A DNA stretch of 64,000 nt from Levilactobacillus hammesii DSM 16381 (GTDB lineage Bacteria; Bacillota; Bacilli; Lactobacillales; Lactobacillaceae). The position numbers and the translations under genes were made by a program. Positions within the stretch are counted from its first letter, which is position 1; every line of letters starts with the position of its first letter. The notes under the pieces are model-generated. The model made no database searches. It saw only the letters and a program-made list of their open reading frames with translations, and was not told the DNA's origin. Location of the stretch: positions 88,487 to 152,486 of the forward strand of contig NZ_AZFS01000066.1 of NCBI RefSeq assembly GCF_001434395.1, read 5' to 3'. Below are positions 1-9,152 of this stretch, one piece after another.

Positions 1-54
1 AGGTTTGCACAACGTATCCCGTTTCGATTTTTTTGTTTTTGTTCACATTTTCAC

Positions 55-82
55 TTGAAATTAACGATTTTTTTAGTATACT
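55..82 (+). promoter_or_regulatory. Promoter of adhP
   Basis: A sigma-A-type promoter: -35 TTGAAA (55-60), a 16-bp spacer and -10 TATACT (77-82). It lies in an A/T-rich stretch 36 bp before the start codon. A purine-rich ribosome binding site (AAAAGGGG, near 100-107) follows. Confidence 0.75.
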
Positions 83-117
83 AGGCATTGTAGAAAAAAG
101 AAAAGGGGTTTTTTGAA

Positions 118-1134
118 ATGAAAGCTGCTGTTATTCGCGATTCAGTCGACGGTTACGTTGATATTAAAGATGTTACCTTACGTCCTATCACCCATGGTGA
201 AGCCTTAGTTAAGATGGAATACTGTGGTCTCTGTCACACCGACTTACACGTTGCTGCTGGTGACTTCGGTAAGCAACCTGGCCGGATCATCGGACATGAA
301 GGTGTTGGTCGTGTTATCCAAGTTGCCGACGATGTTGACAACTTAAAGATCGGTGACCGGGTTTCTATCGCTTGGTTCTTCAAGGGCTGTGGCCACTGTG
401 AATACTGCCTGACTGGCCGCGAAACACTTTGCCGCAACGTTAAGAACTCTGGCTTCACGGTTGATGGTGCCATGGCTGAAGAATGTATCGTTGATGCTAA
501 CTACGCCGTTAAGGTTCCAGAAGGCTTGGACCCAGTCGAAGCTACTTCCCTCACCTGTGCCGGTGTTACCATGTACAAAGCACTTAAGACCGGTGAAACG
601 AAGCCAGGTCAATGGGTTGAAGTTGTTGGTGCCGGTGGTTTAGGTAACTTGGCTATCCAATACGCTCACAATGTCTTCGGTGCCCACGTTATCGCCGTTG
701 ATGGTAACCCTGACAAGTTAGCTGCTGCCAAGAAGGACGGCGCTGAAATCTTAATCAACCGTCATGACGGTGACGTTGCTGAACAAATCCAAGAAAAGGT
801 CGGCGGTGTTGATAACGCTCAAGTTACGGCCGTTACCAAGGACGCCTTCACCCAATCCGTTAACGCTTTGAAGCCAGATGGCAAGTTAGTTGCCGTTGCC
901 TTACCTCAAGGTGATATGGAATTGAACATTGCCAAGACTGTTCTGGATGGTATCTCAGTTCGTGGTTCCTTAGTTGGTACCCGTCAAGACTTAGCTGAAA
1001 CCTTCCAATTCGGTGCTGAAGGTAAGGTTCACCCTATCGTTCAAACCCGTCGTCTTGACGAAGTTAACGATATCATCGACGAAATGAAAGCTAACAAGAT
1101 TGTTGGCCGGATGGTTGTCGACTTCACTAAGTAA
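118..1134 (+). CDS. adhP: Zinc-dependent alcohol dehydrogenase (AdhP type)
   Basis: A 338-residue medium-chain dehydrogenase that interconverts ethanol and acetaldehyde with NAD(H), a cytosolic step that regenerates NAD+ in heterolactic fermentation. The catalytic zinc site is visible as CGLCHTDLH near residue 36 and GHEGVG near residue 59. The four-cysteine structural zinc lobe [15 protein letters not shown] lies near residues 91-105, and the Rossmann motif GAGGLGNLA near 171-179. Length and ends match the family. The gene is monocistronic: it has its own promoter and a strong terminator directly after it. Codon use is strongly biased, which suggests high expression. Confidence 0.95.
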   Translation: MKAAVIRDSVDGYVDIKDVTLRPITHGEALVKMEYCGLCHTDLHVAAGDFGKQPGRIIGHEGVGRVIQVADDVDNLKIGDRVSIAWFFKGCGHCEYCLTGRETLCRNVKNSGFTVDGAMAEECIVDANYAVKVPEGLDPVEATSLTCAGVTMYKALKTGETKPGQWVEVVGAGGLGNLAIQYAHNVFGAHVIAVDGNPDKLAAAKKDGAEILINRHDGDVAEQIQEKVGGVDNAQVTAVTKDAFTQSVNALKPDGKLVAVALPQGDMELNIAKTVLDGISVRGSLVGTRQDLAETFQFGAEGKVHPIVQTRRLDEVNDIIDEMKANKIVGRMVVDFTK

Positions 1135-1159
1135 TTTCAACTAAACTTCAATGCTTCTA

Positions 1160-1195
1160 AAAACCCCACTCTGTCGTGAAGAGTGGGGTTTTGTT
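1160..1195 (+). terminator. Terminator of adhP
   Basis: A perfect 12-bp stem (AAAACCCCACTC with GAGTGGGGTTTT) and a 9-nt loop, ending in a T-rich tail. It lies 25 bp after the adhP stop codon. Confidence 0.9.
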
Positions 1196-1376
1196 GTGGT
1201 CCAACACCTATTTATCTCATAATGATTGCCTGCCTTAACACCGAGAACGTCGTCGGCTCACGTTCTGGGCTCACTCAGCGCAACTGAAGATTACACCACT
1301 TCTCCCCCATGCACCTTCTCATGAGGCGATCTGACTCATTCAATGACGCCCGGCTTTCGCAAAACTAAGGTCTAAA
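1196..1376. other. Spacer between convergent adhP and xpkA
   Basis: The convergent gap 1135-1435 is taken up mainly by the two terminators. The part between them has no plausible gene and no clear element. Confidence 0.5.
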
Positions 1377-1414
1377 AAAAGAGGATCAACCCCGATTGGG
1401 ATTGATCCTCTTTT
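1377..1414 (-). terminator. Terminator of xpkA
   Basis: The arms AAAAGAGGATCAA and TTGATCCTCTTTT pair over 13 bp, with an inner CCC/GGG extension. Flanking A and T runs make it usable from either strand. It lies just after the stop of the phosphoketolase gene. Confidence 0.9.
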
Positions 1415-1435
1415 GAAAAATTCAGATTGAAGAAA

Positions 1436-3895
1436 TTACTTCTTCAATGGGGCCCATTGCCACTTAGTGAATTCTTCGATATCATGACCTTCGTCACGAG
1501 TGATCTTCATGTGCTTAGCTAAGATGTCATCCATCTTCTTGTCGAAGTCTGCAGCAGCAGCCTTGTCAACAACGCCGTTAGCAACCAAGGTGTTAACAGC
1601 ATCCTTAGCTTGGTGGAACCGGTCTAATTCGGAGTATACACGCATGTCGTAAGCAGTCGTGATATCACCATCTTCACGGTAACCATGAACGTGTAAGCCT
1701 AAGTGTTGACGTTCGTAGAAGAATGATTCGATCAAGTCTTCGTAACCGTGGAAGCCAAACAGAACTGGCGTACCAGATTCGCCGAAGAATGACGTGAATT
1801 CAGCATCGCTCAAGGCACGTTCGTCGTTCAGAGGGCCGTTCTTCTTTTGAAGACGTTCCAATTCAACAACGTTGACGTAACGCATCTTAACGGCTGGGAA
1901 AGCATTGTTAACCAAGCTAAGCGCAGCAAGCGTTTCGATGGTTGGTTCAACACCGGCAGAAGCAAAGACGATATCAGCATCTTCGCCTTCAGCAACAGTG
2001 GAAGCCCAGTCGATCGTCTTCAAACCAGTGTTAGCCAGTTCGTCGGCTTCGGCAACGGAGAACCATTGTTGACGTGGTTGCTTAGAAGCAACGATGTGGT
2101 TCAACTTTTGACGGTCCTTGAAGGCGCGGTCAAATACGGCCAAGAGTGAGTTGGCATCTGCTGGAAGGTACTGACGGATAAAGTCAGACTTCTTTTCAGA
2201 TAAGTGAGTCAACATACCAGGGTCTTGGTGGGTGTAACCGTTATGGTCTTGTTGGAATACAGTAGAAGTAGAAACCAGGTTCAATGATGGGTAATCATTA
2301 CGCCAGTCTTCTGCTGCGGCCTGACGGATCCACTTGAAGTGTTGCGTCGTCATTGAGTCGACAACCCGCAAGAATGATTCGTAAGACGTGAACACACCGG
2401 TACGACCAGTTAAGGTGTAACCTTCAAGCCAACCTTCAGCTTGGTGTTCTGATAATTGGGCATCCAAGATACGGCCTTCTGGAGCTTCGTATTGGTCATT
2501 TGGTTCCTTGACCTTACTCATCCATTGACGGTTGGTAATCTTGAACATTTCCCAAAGACGGTTAGACATCGTTTCATCAGGTCCGAAGATCCGGAATGAT
2601 GATGGGTTCTTAGTGGCAACGCCAGCAAAGAAGGTTGACAGAACGTTCATATCCATGTTGCGGTTGCCATCTGGCAAGTTCGTCCCACGGTTACTTTCGT
2701 TGATGTCGTTAGCGTAGTCTTTCCAGTTAGGTAAGTCGAGCGTTTCTGGCTTTTCGCCACGTGCACGACCACCGTTAGCAACTGGGTTAGCAGCCATCCG
2801 CTTGTCACCCTTAGGTGCAAAGTCAGCGACTTCTGCCTTCAATGAACCGTCTGCATTGAATAATTCAGCAGGCTTGTATGAGTTCATCCATTCTTCGAAT
2901 TCTGGTAATTCGTCGAAGTTGTTTTGACTCAAGCCAAGTGGAACTTGGTGAGCACGGAATGAGTTTTCAATTGGTTCGCCGGCTGGGTTCTTTTGAGGAC
3001 CGCCCCAACCCTTTGGCAAACGTGCGATAACAACAGGCCAAGCGGCAACTTCACCGTCTTCGTACTTGCCGTTTTCACGAGCATCTTTTTGAATTTGCTT
3101 GATGTCAGCGATAGCTTGGTCAAATAACTTAGCCGCTTTTTCGTGGTAAGTCATGTAATCATGGATATCGTCGTTTTCAAGGAAGCGAGGTGACCAGCCC
3201 AAACCTTCGAAGAACTTAGCGATCTTGTCGTCGCTCATCCGTGAGAAGATCGTTGGGTTGGAAATCTTAAAGCCGTTTACGTCAAGGATAGGTAATACGG
3301 CACCATCGTTCTTAGGGTTCAAGAACTTGATGGAGTTCCATGCAGTCATAGCAGGACCAGTTTCAACTTCACCATCACCAACTACAGTAAATGCAATTTG
3401 GTCTGGGTTGTCTAAAACGGCACCAGTAGCATGGGAGAGAGAGTAACCAAGTTCCCCACCTTCATGGAGTGAACCAGGCGTTTGAGCAGTCATATGGGAA
3501 CCAATCCCACCTGGGAATGAGAACCGCTTGTACAGACGTGCCATACCTTCGAGGTCCTGAGTAATTTCAGGGTAATCTTCAGTGTAGGTACCGTCTAAGT
3601 AGGCGTTGGTTACCATAACTTGGCCACCATGACCGGGACCACCGATATAGAACATGTTCAAGCCGTACTTGTTGATCAGACGGTTGGCGTGGGCATACAG
3701 GAACGTTTGTCCTGAGATAGTACCCCAGTGCCCGATAGGCTTAACCTTAACGTCTTCTTTTTTGATTGGTGTGTTGGTAACTGAGAACAATGGGTTGTCC
3801 TTCAGGAAAATCATACCACCGGAAAGATACGTTGTAGCACGCCACCAGGCGTCAACCTTTTCCAAGTATGACTTGGAATCGTAATCTACTGCCAT
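1436..3895 (-). CDS. xpkA: Xylulose-5-phosphate/fructose-6-phosphate phosphoketolase
   Basis: An 819-residue thiamine-diphosphate enzyme. It splits xylulose 5-phosphate (or fructose 6-phosphate) with inorganic phosphate into acetyl phosphate and glyceraldehyde 3-phosphate (or erythrose 4-phosphate). This is the key step of the heterofermentative pathway. Family motifs include GHWGTISGQTFLYAHANRLI and GGPGHGG near the N-terminus, the ThDP-binding GDGEVETGP near residue 173, and QDHNGYTHQDPG in the second half. Length is normal. The start is supported by AAGGAG 9 bp upstream and a consensus promoter. Codon bias is extreme, as expected for one of the most abundant enzymes of such cells. Confidence 0.97.
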   Translation of the reverse strand: MAVDYDSKSYLEKVDAWWRATTYLSGGMIFLKDNPLFSVTNTPIKKEDVKVKPIGHWGTISGQTFLYAHANRLINKYGLNMFYIGGPGHGGQVMVTNAYLDGTYTEDYPEITQDLEGMARLYKRFSFPGGIGSHMTAQTPGSLHEGGELGYSLSHATGAVLDNPDQIAFTVVGDGEVETGPAMTAWNSIKFLNPKNDGAVLPILDVNGFKISNPTIFSRMSDDKIAKFFEGLGWSPRFLENDDIHDYMTYHEKAAKLFDQAIADIKQIQKDARENGKYEDGEVAAWPVVIARLPKGWGGPQKNPAGEPIENSFRAHQVPLGLSQNNFDELPEFEEWMNSYKPAELFNADGSLKAEVADFAPKGDKRMAANPVANGGRARGEKPETLDLPNWKDYANDINESNRGTNLPDGNRNMDMNVLSTFFAGVATKNPSSFRIFGPDETMSNRLWEMFKITNRQWMSKVKEPNDQYEAPEGRILDAQLSEHQAEGWLEGYTLTGRTGVFTSYESFLRVVDSMTTQHFKWIRQAAAEDWRNDYPSLNLVSTSTVFQQDHNGYTHQDPGMLTHLSEKKSDFIRQYLPADANSLLAVFDRAFKDRQKLNHIVASKQPRQQWFSVAEADELANTGLKTIDWASTVAEGEDADIVFASAGVEPTIETLAALSLVNNAFPAVKMRYVNVVELERLQKKNGPLNDERALSDAEFTSFFGESGTPVLFGFHGYEDLIESFFYERQHLGLHVHGYREDGDITTAYDMRVYSELDRFHQAKDAVNTLVANGVVDKAAAADFDKKMDDILAKHMKITRDEGHDIEEFTKWQWAPLKK

Positions 3896-3974
3896 GAATT
3901 TTACACTCCTTCGTTGAATAACATCCTTCTAAACAATTAACGTAAATCATTAGAGGTTAATTTTGTACTTCTTC

Positions 3975-4002
3975 ATCATACTAAATTTTATCGAAAAGTC
4001 AA
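3975..4002 (-). promoter_or_regulatory. Promoter of xpkA
   Basis: On the minus strand, -35 TTGACT (3997-4002), a 16-bp spacer and -10 TATGAT (3975-3980), about 80 bp before the start codon. It is a strong consensus-like promoter with an A/T-rich upstream region. Confidence 0.8.
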
Positions 4003-4418
4003 CCTTTTTATAAATTGATACGGTCCAATTCGTAAAATTATCATTTACACGTTGGCATTTTTCGTGAAAATCAGCTGGTTTTTAGTCAAAATCGTGATTA
4101 AATTGTCCTCAGGATGCCCGCCACTACGCGATGTTCCGTCAAATGTGTCCCATAATCGCCACGTCATACTAAATTTTCCCAGCCAACGGCCACAAATTCA
4201 TTTCTGGAAAGATTTTGCCGAAAAAAAGCACGTCGTCGCCTTACGCAAAAAAAATGACGCGTCTCAACCGACCAAAGTTTGGTCACAACTTTCGCCTGCC
4301 CTTTCCACCAACTAGTCTACCAAAGGAAAGTCAATTACCCTACTGTTATGCTTCACTTTTTACGAAGTCTTCACGTTTTTAATCACGGCCCCGTTGCGGC
4401 GCCCTGACGATTGAAAAC
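4003..4418. other. Non-coding gap upstream of xpkA
   Basis: About 400 bp between the xpkA promoter and the next terminator. A possible 87-codon plus-strand frame (4052-4315) has neither a ribosome binding site nor a recognisable protein. I see no further element. Confidence 0.4.
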
Positions 4419-4464
4419 AAATCAGCTATTTCAGAAGTCAAGACGTTTCTGAAATAGCTGATTT
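4419..4464 (-). terminator. Terminator of the diguanylate cyclase gene
   Basis: A perfect 18-bp stem: AAATCAGCTATTTCAGAA at 4419-4436 pairs with 4447-4464, with a 10-nt loop. A and T runs at the ends allow bidirectional use. Its core TTTCAGAAGT...TTCTGAAA recurs in the terminator at 13914-13957. Confidence 0.85.
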
Positions 4465-4509
4465 TAAGGGATGTCTCGGTTTCTTGCCAAGCACCCCTAT
4501 TTGCTACGT

Positions 4510-5640
4510 TTAAGCCACCGTAATCTGGTGACGGCCATGTTGCTTGGAATAGTAAAGATTGCGATCAACCCGATTGTAAAAGTCCATGGGCGACTTATCC
4601 GTCGTCACAACGGCCGAAACGCCGATCGATAGGGTCACCCGAATGTCCTGAGCAGCCGTGTGAACCGTCAGTTGATTAATGGCTTCAAATATGTCTGTTG
4701 CCAGAGCACTAGCTGCCGCCACGTCGTACCCTGGACACAGAATGTTAAATTCCTCGCCACCGGTTCGATACAGCTTAATCTCAGGATCGGTCTTTGCCAA
4801 GACCTTACTGACCGTTGCCGCGACTTGTTGAAGCACGGCATCCCCCGCCGAATGACCATAGGTATCGTTCACCTGCTTAAAGTGATCGATGTCAAACATC
4901 ACCATGGCTAAAGGCTGGCCCGTTTTGAGGCTCGCGACAAACTGGGTTCTCGCACTCTCGGTATACGCCGAAAAGTTCCCGGCAGCCGTCAGCGTGTCAT
5001 GGCTGGCCAACCTCGCCAAGCGCACCTTCAACTCCCCATCGTGGGTAATCATGTTGACGTAAGCGTAGAGTAACGCCTCGAAAATAATTAAGTACAGCCA
5101 CTGTTGCTGCATCGTCGTCCAACTAAAGTTGAATTTAAACTTCATCCAAACCCAGAGCACCCCTCCAAACGGAATCCCCACGCCCATGTAGATGGCCCAG
5201 GCAAATCGCTGGCCATGAAATCGCCGACGAATCCAGTTCATCGTCATGAAAAACGCAACCAACGTCACGGCGTATCCCCAAGATTGCCAATAGCCAAAGG
5301 AGCCATTAAAGAACATATAGGCCAAAACAATCGGTGGAAATAGATAGTAGACCAAGTGAATATTCAAAAAGTACGAACAGAAGATGACGGCCAACAACTG
5401 AAAGTTCATAAACTCCCACCCATTCGCGCTACCTAAAATCGGCGTCTGCATGCTAAAAACAAAAGCCAGCATATAGATCACACCGTACCATTCGTTAATC
5501 ACGTCATCCGTAACGTTAAAAGCATGCCGATGAACCCAAGTATCAATCCAGTTAAGGGTCACCCAATAGAGGGTAAAGACACCCAAAATAAAGAAGATAC
5601 TCGATACAAACGGCGGTACCTGCCATTGTGACCATGTCAT
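4510..5640 (-). CDS. Membrane-bound diguanylate cyclase (GGDEF protein)
   Basis: A 376-residue protein that should make cyclic di-GMP from two GTP. The N-terminal ~190 residues form about six hydrophobic membrane segments. The C-terminal ~165 residues are a GGDEF domain: FDIDHFKQVNDTYGHSAGD (metal and substrate binding) and an intact GGEEF active site at 294-298, followed by TLSIGVS. No RxxD inhibitory site precedes GGEEF, and there is no EAL or HD-GYP domain here. The ATG at 5640 is chosen because GAAGGG lies 6 bp before it; a frame from 5697 would add 19 unlikely residues. The gene is a singleton with its own terminator. The input signal and effector are unknown. Confidence 0.85.
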   Translation of the reverse strand: MTWSQWQVPPFVSSIFFILGVFTLYWVTLNWIDTWVHRHAFNVTDDVINEWYGVIYMLAFVFSMQTPILGSANGWEFMNFQLLAVIFCSYFLNIHLVYYLFPPIVLAYMFFNGSFGYWQSWGYAVTLVAFFMTMNWIRRRFHGQRFAWAIYMGVGIPFGGVLWVWMKFKFNFSWTTMQQQWLYLIIFEALLYAYVNMITHDGELKVRLARLASHDTLTAAGNFSAYTESARTQFVASLKTGQPLAMVMFDIDHFKQVNDTYGHSAGDAVLQQVAATVSKVLAKTDPEIKLYRTGGEEFNILCPGYDVAAASALATDIFEAINQLTVHTAAQDIRVTLSIGVSAVVTTDKSPMDFYNRVDRNLYYSKQHGRHQITVA

Positions 5641-5939
5641 AGTGAAACCCTTCTTCACTCGAAATTGGGGGGATGCTAAATTCAGGATTGGTGACACCTG
5701 GCCGACACCATCCCCTGGCGTCTTCCTTTCAGTGTAACCAATGACCCGACATCTTTTAGTTCCTATTACCCATTAAATTGATGACTAACTTAAGTATGCC
5801 AGGAAATACCCCCAAAAAGCAACTGGTCAACCGGGCCTATCTGTTCCCCTGATAGTTAACCTCAAATCTTGACGATTGGACGGCCCGAATCTCGTCCACA
5901 TGTCCAAGCCAAACTAGCCACGCTGACAAGGCTGTCCCG
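5641..5939. other. Divergent intergenic region
   Basis: Separates the diguanylate cyclase gene from nox. Apart from the nox promoter at its right edge I recognise nothing here. Confidence 0.4.
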
Positions 5940-5968
5940 TTGTCTTTTTTACAAAAAGTAAGTATAAT
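5940..5968 (+). promoter_or_regulatory. Promoter of nox
   Basis: -35 TTGTCT (5940-5945), a 17-bp spacer and -10 TATAAT (5963-5968). It gives an untranslated leader of about 80 nt before the ATG at 6056. Confidence 0.75.
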
Positions 5969-6055
5969 TTAACATGATATATACCGTTTCGATTAAAAAC
6001 TTGTAGGGCAAATCATCTATTAATTCATCAAACAGTAAAAGGGAAGGCCATTTTT

Positions 6056-7411
6056 ATGAAAGTTGTTGTTGTCGGTTGTACGCATGCTGGAATTGCTGCT
6101 GTTAAACAGGTCTTAAAAAATTATCCGGAAGCAGACATTACCGTCTACGAACGGCAGAAGAATATTTCATATTTATCCTGTGCCACTTACCTCCACATTG
6201 AAGGCACCGTTCGTTCTTTAGCCGATACTTTCTACGCAGAGCCCGATGACTTCACCAAACAGGGCGTTCAGATGAAGATTCAATACGATGTGATTGCGAT
6301 CAATGCCCAAACGCACACGCTAGTCGCCCAGGACCTCCTCACGAAGGAAAAGGTAACGGATACCTATGATAAGTTGATCTTAGCTACCGGCTCCATTACG
6401 GCAATTCCGGCCATCACTGGCATTGAAAACCCCAAGGTCCTCCTGTGCAAGACCTACGATCAGGCCCACGACCTCTGTGAAGCAGCCGATGATCGTCACC
6501 GGGTCGCCATCATCGGTGGTGGCTACATTGGGGTCGAATTAGCCGAGGGTTACGCCCGCACTGGTCACGAGGTCACTTTGGTCCAAAAACCCGCACAGTT
6601 GTTAAATGGCTACCTGGAACCCGAGCTCGCCCAAAGAATAACGACCCTACTCACAAAAAATGGGGTGCGTGTGTTAACCGGCACCCAAGTCACTCGATTT
6701 GATAATACGCCGGCGGGCAACCTGCTCATCAGCACCACGGGCGAGCCATTCGAAGTCGACATGGCGGCCGTTAGTGCCGGAATGTTGCCCCAAACGGATT
6801 TGTTGGCCGGCCAGGTTAGCATGACGCCCAAAGGGGCCATCATCACGGATGACTACATGCAAACCTCCGATCCAGATATTCTGGCCGCCGGAGACAATGC
6901 CGTGGTCCACTACAACCCCACGCAGTCACTCTCCTATTCGCCACTCGTTTCCCACGCGATTCGTCAGGGCGCATTGGCCGGTATCAACACCTTTGAGCGG
7001 CGGGTCCGGACGATCGGCACGCAAGCCTCAACGGGGATGTTGGTCTTTAATCACACGATTGCCTGTGTTGGCATGACCATGCGTGCGGCCGAAGCCGCCC
7101 ACTTAAACGCGGCGAACGTCCATTATGAAGGTTCCTACCGTCCCGATTTTATGCCCGAAGCTTATCAAGTCACCATCGAGCTAATTTATGATCGCAACAA
7201 TCGGCAAATTCTGGGGGCGGAATTAATCAGTGAGCATGACGTTTCTCAGGCCGCCAATACCATCTCTACGCTGATGCAAAACCACGCGACTATCGATCAA
7301 CTGGCCCTCGTGGACATGCTGTTCTCACCTAATTTCAGCCAACCCTTTAACTACTTGAACTTGGCCGGTCAGATGGCAGTGGAACAGGAACATGGTTACT
7401 TACGATCCTAA
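6056..7411 (+). CDS. nox: FAD-dependent NADH oxidase (Nox family)
   Basis: A 451-residue flavoprotein of the NADH oxidase / CoA-disulfide reductase family. It probably reduces O2 to water with NADH, removing oxygen and regenerating NAD+. Visible features are an FAD-binding N-terminus (VVVGCTHAGIAA), the redox cysteine Cys42 in SYLSCA, a second nucleotide-binding site VAIIGGGYIGVELAEGYAR near residue 150, and the FAD motif AAGDNAV near residue 280. The C-terminal dimerisation domain is complete. GGGAAGG precedes the ATG. The gene has its own promoter and a strong terminator. Water rather than peroxide as the product is inferred from the conserved cysteine. Confidence 0.9.
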   Translation: MKVVVVGCTHAGIAAVKQVLKNYPEADITVYERQKNISYLSCATYLHIEGTVRSLADTFYAEPDDFTKQGVQMKIQYDVIAINAQTHTLVAQDLLTKEKVTDTYDKLILATGSITAIPAITGIENPKVLLCKTYDQAHDLCEAADDRHRVAIIGGGYIGVELAEGYARTGHEVTLVQKPAQLLNGYLEPELAQRITTLLTKNGVRVLTGTQVTRFDNTPAGNLLISTTGEPFEVDMAAVSAGMLPQTDLLAGQVSMTPKGAIITDDYMQTSDPDILAAGDNAVVHYNPTQSLSYSPLVSHAIRQGALAGINTFERRVRTIGTQASTGMLVFNHTIACVGMTMRAAEAAHLNAANVHYEGSYRPDFMPEAYQVTIELIYDRNNRQILGAELISEHDVSQAANTISTLMQNHATIDQLALVDMLFSPNFSQPFNYLNLAGQMAVEQEHGYLRS

Positions 7412-7457
7412 TAAAAGTGAGCGTCGTAAACGACTCATAACGATTTAAATTCACCAC

Positions 7458-7512
7458 AAACAGCACATACGCCTTAGATCCGCCACAGGATCTGGCCGTA
7501 TGTGCTGTTTTC
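7458..7512 (+). terminator. Bidirectional terminator between nox and the matrixin gene
   Basis: A long stem pairing AAACAGCACATACG...AGATCC with GGATCT...CGTATGTGCTGTTT, with a short loop and T/A runs on both sides. It serves the two convergent genes. Confidence 0.85.
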
Positions 7513-7528
7513 GATAAAATCCCCTGAT

Positions 7529-8179
7529 TTAACCCTTTTGTGCGTACAGCGTTTTAAGGGTCTTCAGATCCGCAGTCGATAGACGTAAGTGGCCCTGATC
7601 AAACGGATACATGCTCGACTGACGACTCTTACTATGGTCTAACCCCACCGCGTGCCCCAATTCATGAAGGGCTACCGACGTCCGAATACCAGCATGCGGG
7701 TGAGCCAGGTTCAAGCCTGCTCGTGCCCGATTGATCGTGTAGGTCCCCAAGCCCACATACCGTTGAATCTCCGGCCCTCCTTCCCCTAATTCAAGGAAGT
7801 TCGGTTGCTCCGCCGAGTTGCCCTTGGTGTAGGTGAAAAAGGTAATGCCATTTTGCCGCTGCTGCGGCCGCCCCGCAACCAGCCTTACCAGACCAGTCTG
7901 ATTGTAAATCGTCACCGCTTCCTCAAATACGGGTCGGACATTAAGCGGCACGTTCGTCGCAAAGTGGTAATAATAGGTCGCTTTTAGAGGATACTCCGCG
8001 GCAATCTTCTCTACCGGTGTCCCTGCTTGGCTCTCATTACCCGATAAACTGGTTCCTAAACGATGCATCACCCGGTCGATGTGCACCTGGTAGAAACCTA
8101 AGCTCTGCGGAACGCCCATTCTGATTGCGCCAAAAATTCCCGCCACCACTAAAATCAACAGCAATCGCCGCTTCCACAT
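7529..8179 (-). CDS. Membrane-anchored matrixin-like zinc metalloprotease
   Basis: A 216-residue extracellular protease candidate. Residues 5-22 form one hydrophobic segment after a basic start (MWKRR), so it is exported and probably tethered by its N-terminus. The C-terminal third holds the full metzincin zinc motif HELGHAVGLDH at 172-182, with the catalytic Glu at 173, followed by a Met-turn SSMYP at 187-191. This is the M10A matrixin arrangement. It lies opposite nox and shares its terminator. The substrate is unknown. It could process surface proteins or act on environmental peptides. No pro-domain cysteine switch is visible. Confidence 0.82.
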   Translation of the reverse strand: MWKRRLLLILVVAGIFGAIRMGVPQSLGFYQVHIDRVMHRLGTSLSGNESQAGTPVEKIAAEYPLKATYYYHFATNVPLNVRPVFEEAVTIYNQTGLVRLVAGRPQQRQNGITFFTYTKGNSAEQPNFLELGEGGPEIQRYVGLGTYTINRARAGLNLAHPHAGIRTSVALHELGHAVGLDHSKSRQSSMYPFDQGHLRLSTADLKTLKTLYAQKG

Positions 8180-8511
8180 GCTTGCAATTCTCCTCCTTCT
8201 TGTAAAACTATTACCAGTTTAGCCGTCTTATACGCAAAAATATAGGGGCGTCTCCCAAATCATGCAAGAATAACCGGCTTCACGGTTAAAATTGACATCC
8301 CTAATTATAATCATCATTATATTTTAATCTTGAGTGTTATTACGACAGGGATTGGCTACTCCCAAACTTGATTATGAGAATTCAACAATAATCTGTTTTT
8401 TTCTCACTCGATCACACGACAAGAACACCTCTGGTCGCTGAAACGCTGTGGAAATATGAAAAGCAGGACCAAAAAAGACGTCCGCGCACATTTGCCCAAA
8501 CGTCTCTTGAT
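8180..8511. other. Gap without recognised gene
   Basis: A 332-bp A/T-rich spacer between two minus-strand genes. It holds the upstream region of the matrixin gene. No open frame with a ribosome binding site and no clear hairpin was seen. Confidence 0.4.
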
Positions 8512-9150
8512 TTACAGCTCAAGTAAGGCTGCCGGCGTATCTAGCAAATACGTCGGTTTTTCAGCTTTCACGGACGCCGGGTCTGCGGCACCCCACATTG
8601 CCCCCGCCGTGGCGACACCGGCATTGTGGCCCATGCGTATGTCATACTTGGCATCCCCAATCATCACACTGTGCTGGGGATCCAGATCAAACCGCGCCAT
8701 CAGGTCCAAAATACCATCCGGAGCTGGCTTATAATGCGCCACCCTATCCGAACCACAAATCGCCGCAAAGGACTGCCCCAACCCCACTTGATCTAGATTA
8801 CGTTGGAGCGGCGTCGAATGCTTACTGGATACCACGTAAAGGCGCTTCCCGCGGGCGTTCAATGTCGTGATCGTTGCTGGTATTCCCTCAAACACCGTAA
8901 TCCCCGTCCGTTCAGCACGCTGATACTGCTGACGAAATTCTGTGAACAGGGCTTCCAACTCGGGCGTGCTCAGGGGAACCGTCGCCATCTGAGCGAAGGA
9001 CACCTCGATTGGCACGCCCATGTAACCCACGATGGCTTCACGCGTCGGCGCAACTAACCCCTTAGCGACGTAAGCCTGTTGGGTGGCCACCACAGCCACG
9101 TTACTGGAATCAGCCAGTGTATTATCAAAATCAAAGAAAAAGTTATCCAT
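8512..9150 (-). CDS. HAD-family hydrolase, phosphoglycolate phosphatase-like
   Basis: A 212-residue HAD superfamily phosphatase (subfamily IA). The nucleophile motif FDFDNTLADSS is at residues 6-16. A helical cap follows. Motif II (VVSSKH, near residue 115), a conserved lysine (YKPAPDG, near 142) and the acidic motif MIGDAKYDI (near 165) complete the active site. The substrate cannot be told from sequence; phosphoglycolate or pyrophosphate-type substrates are typical. It starts 2 bp after the stop of the Cof-type HAD gene, with GGAG before its ATG, so the two are co-transcribed. Confidence 0.85.
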   Translation of the reverse strand: MDNFFFDFDNTLADSSNVAVVATQQAYVAKGLVAPTREAIVGYMGVPIEVSFAQMATVPLSTPELEALFTEFRQQYQRAERTGITVFEGIPATITTLNARGKRLYVVSSKHSTPLQRNLDQVGLGQSFAAICGSDRVAHYKPAPDGILDLMARFDLDPQHSVMIGDAKYDIRMGHNAGVATAGAMWGAADPASVKAEKPTYLLDTPAALLEL

Positions 9151-9152
9151 AC

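Noticed and set aside
1200..1370. Another copy of the palindromic repeat
   Set aside because: Short matches (GAACGT, CACGTTCTG, GCGCAA) but no continuous alignment to the repeat core and no matching tip hairpin.
4052..4315. 87-codon plus-strand frame upstream of xpkA
   Set aside because: No ribosome binding site, no recognisable protein, and it covers a promoter-distal spacer.
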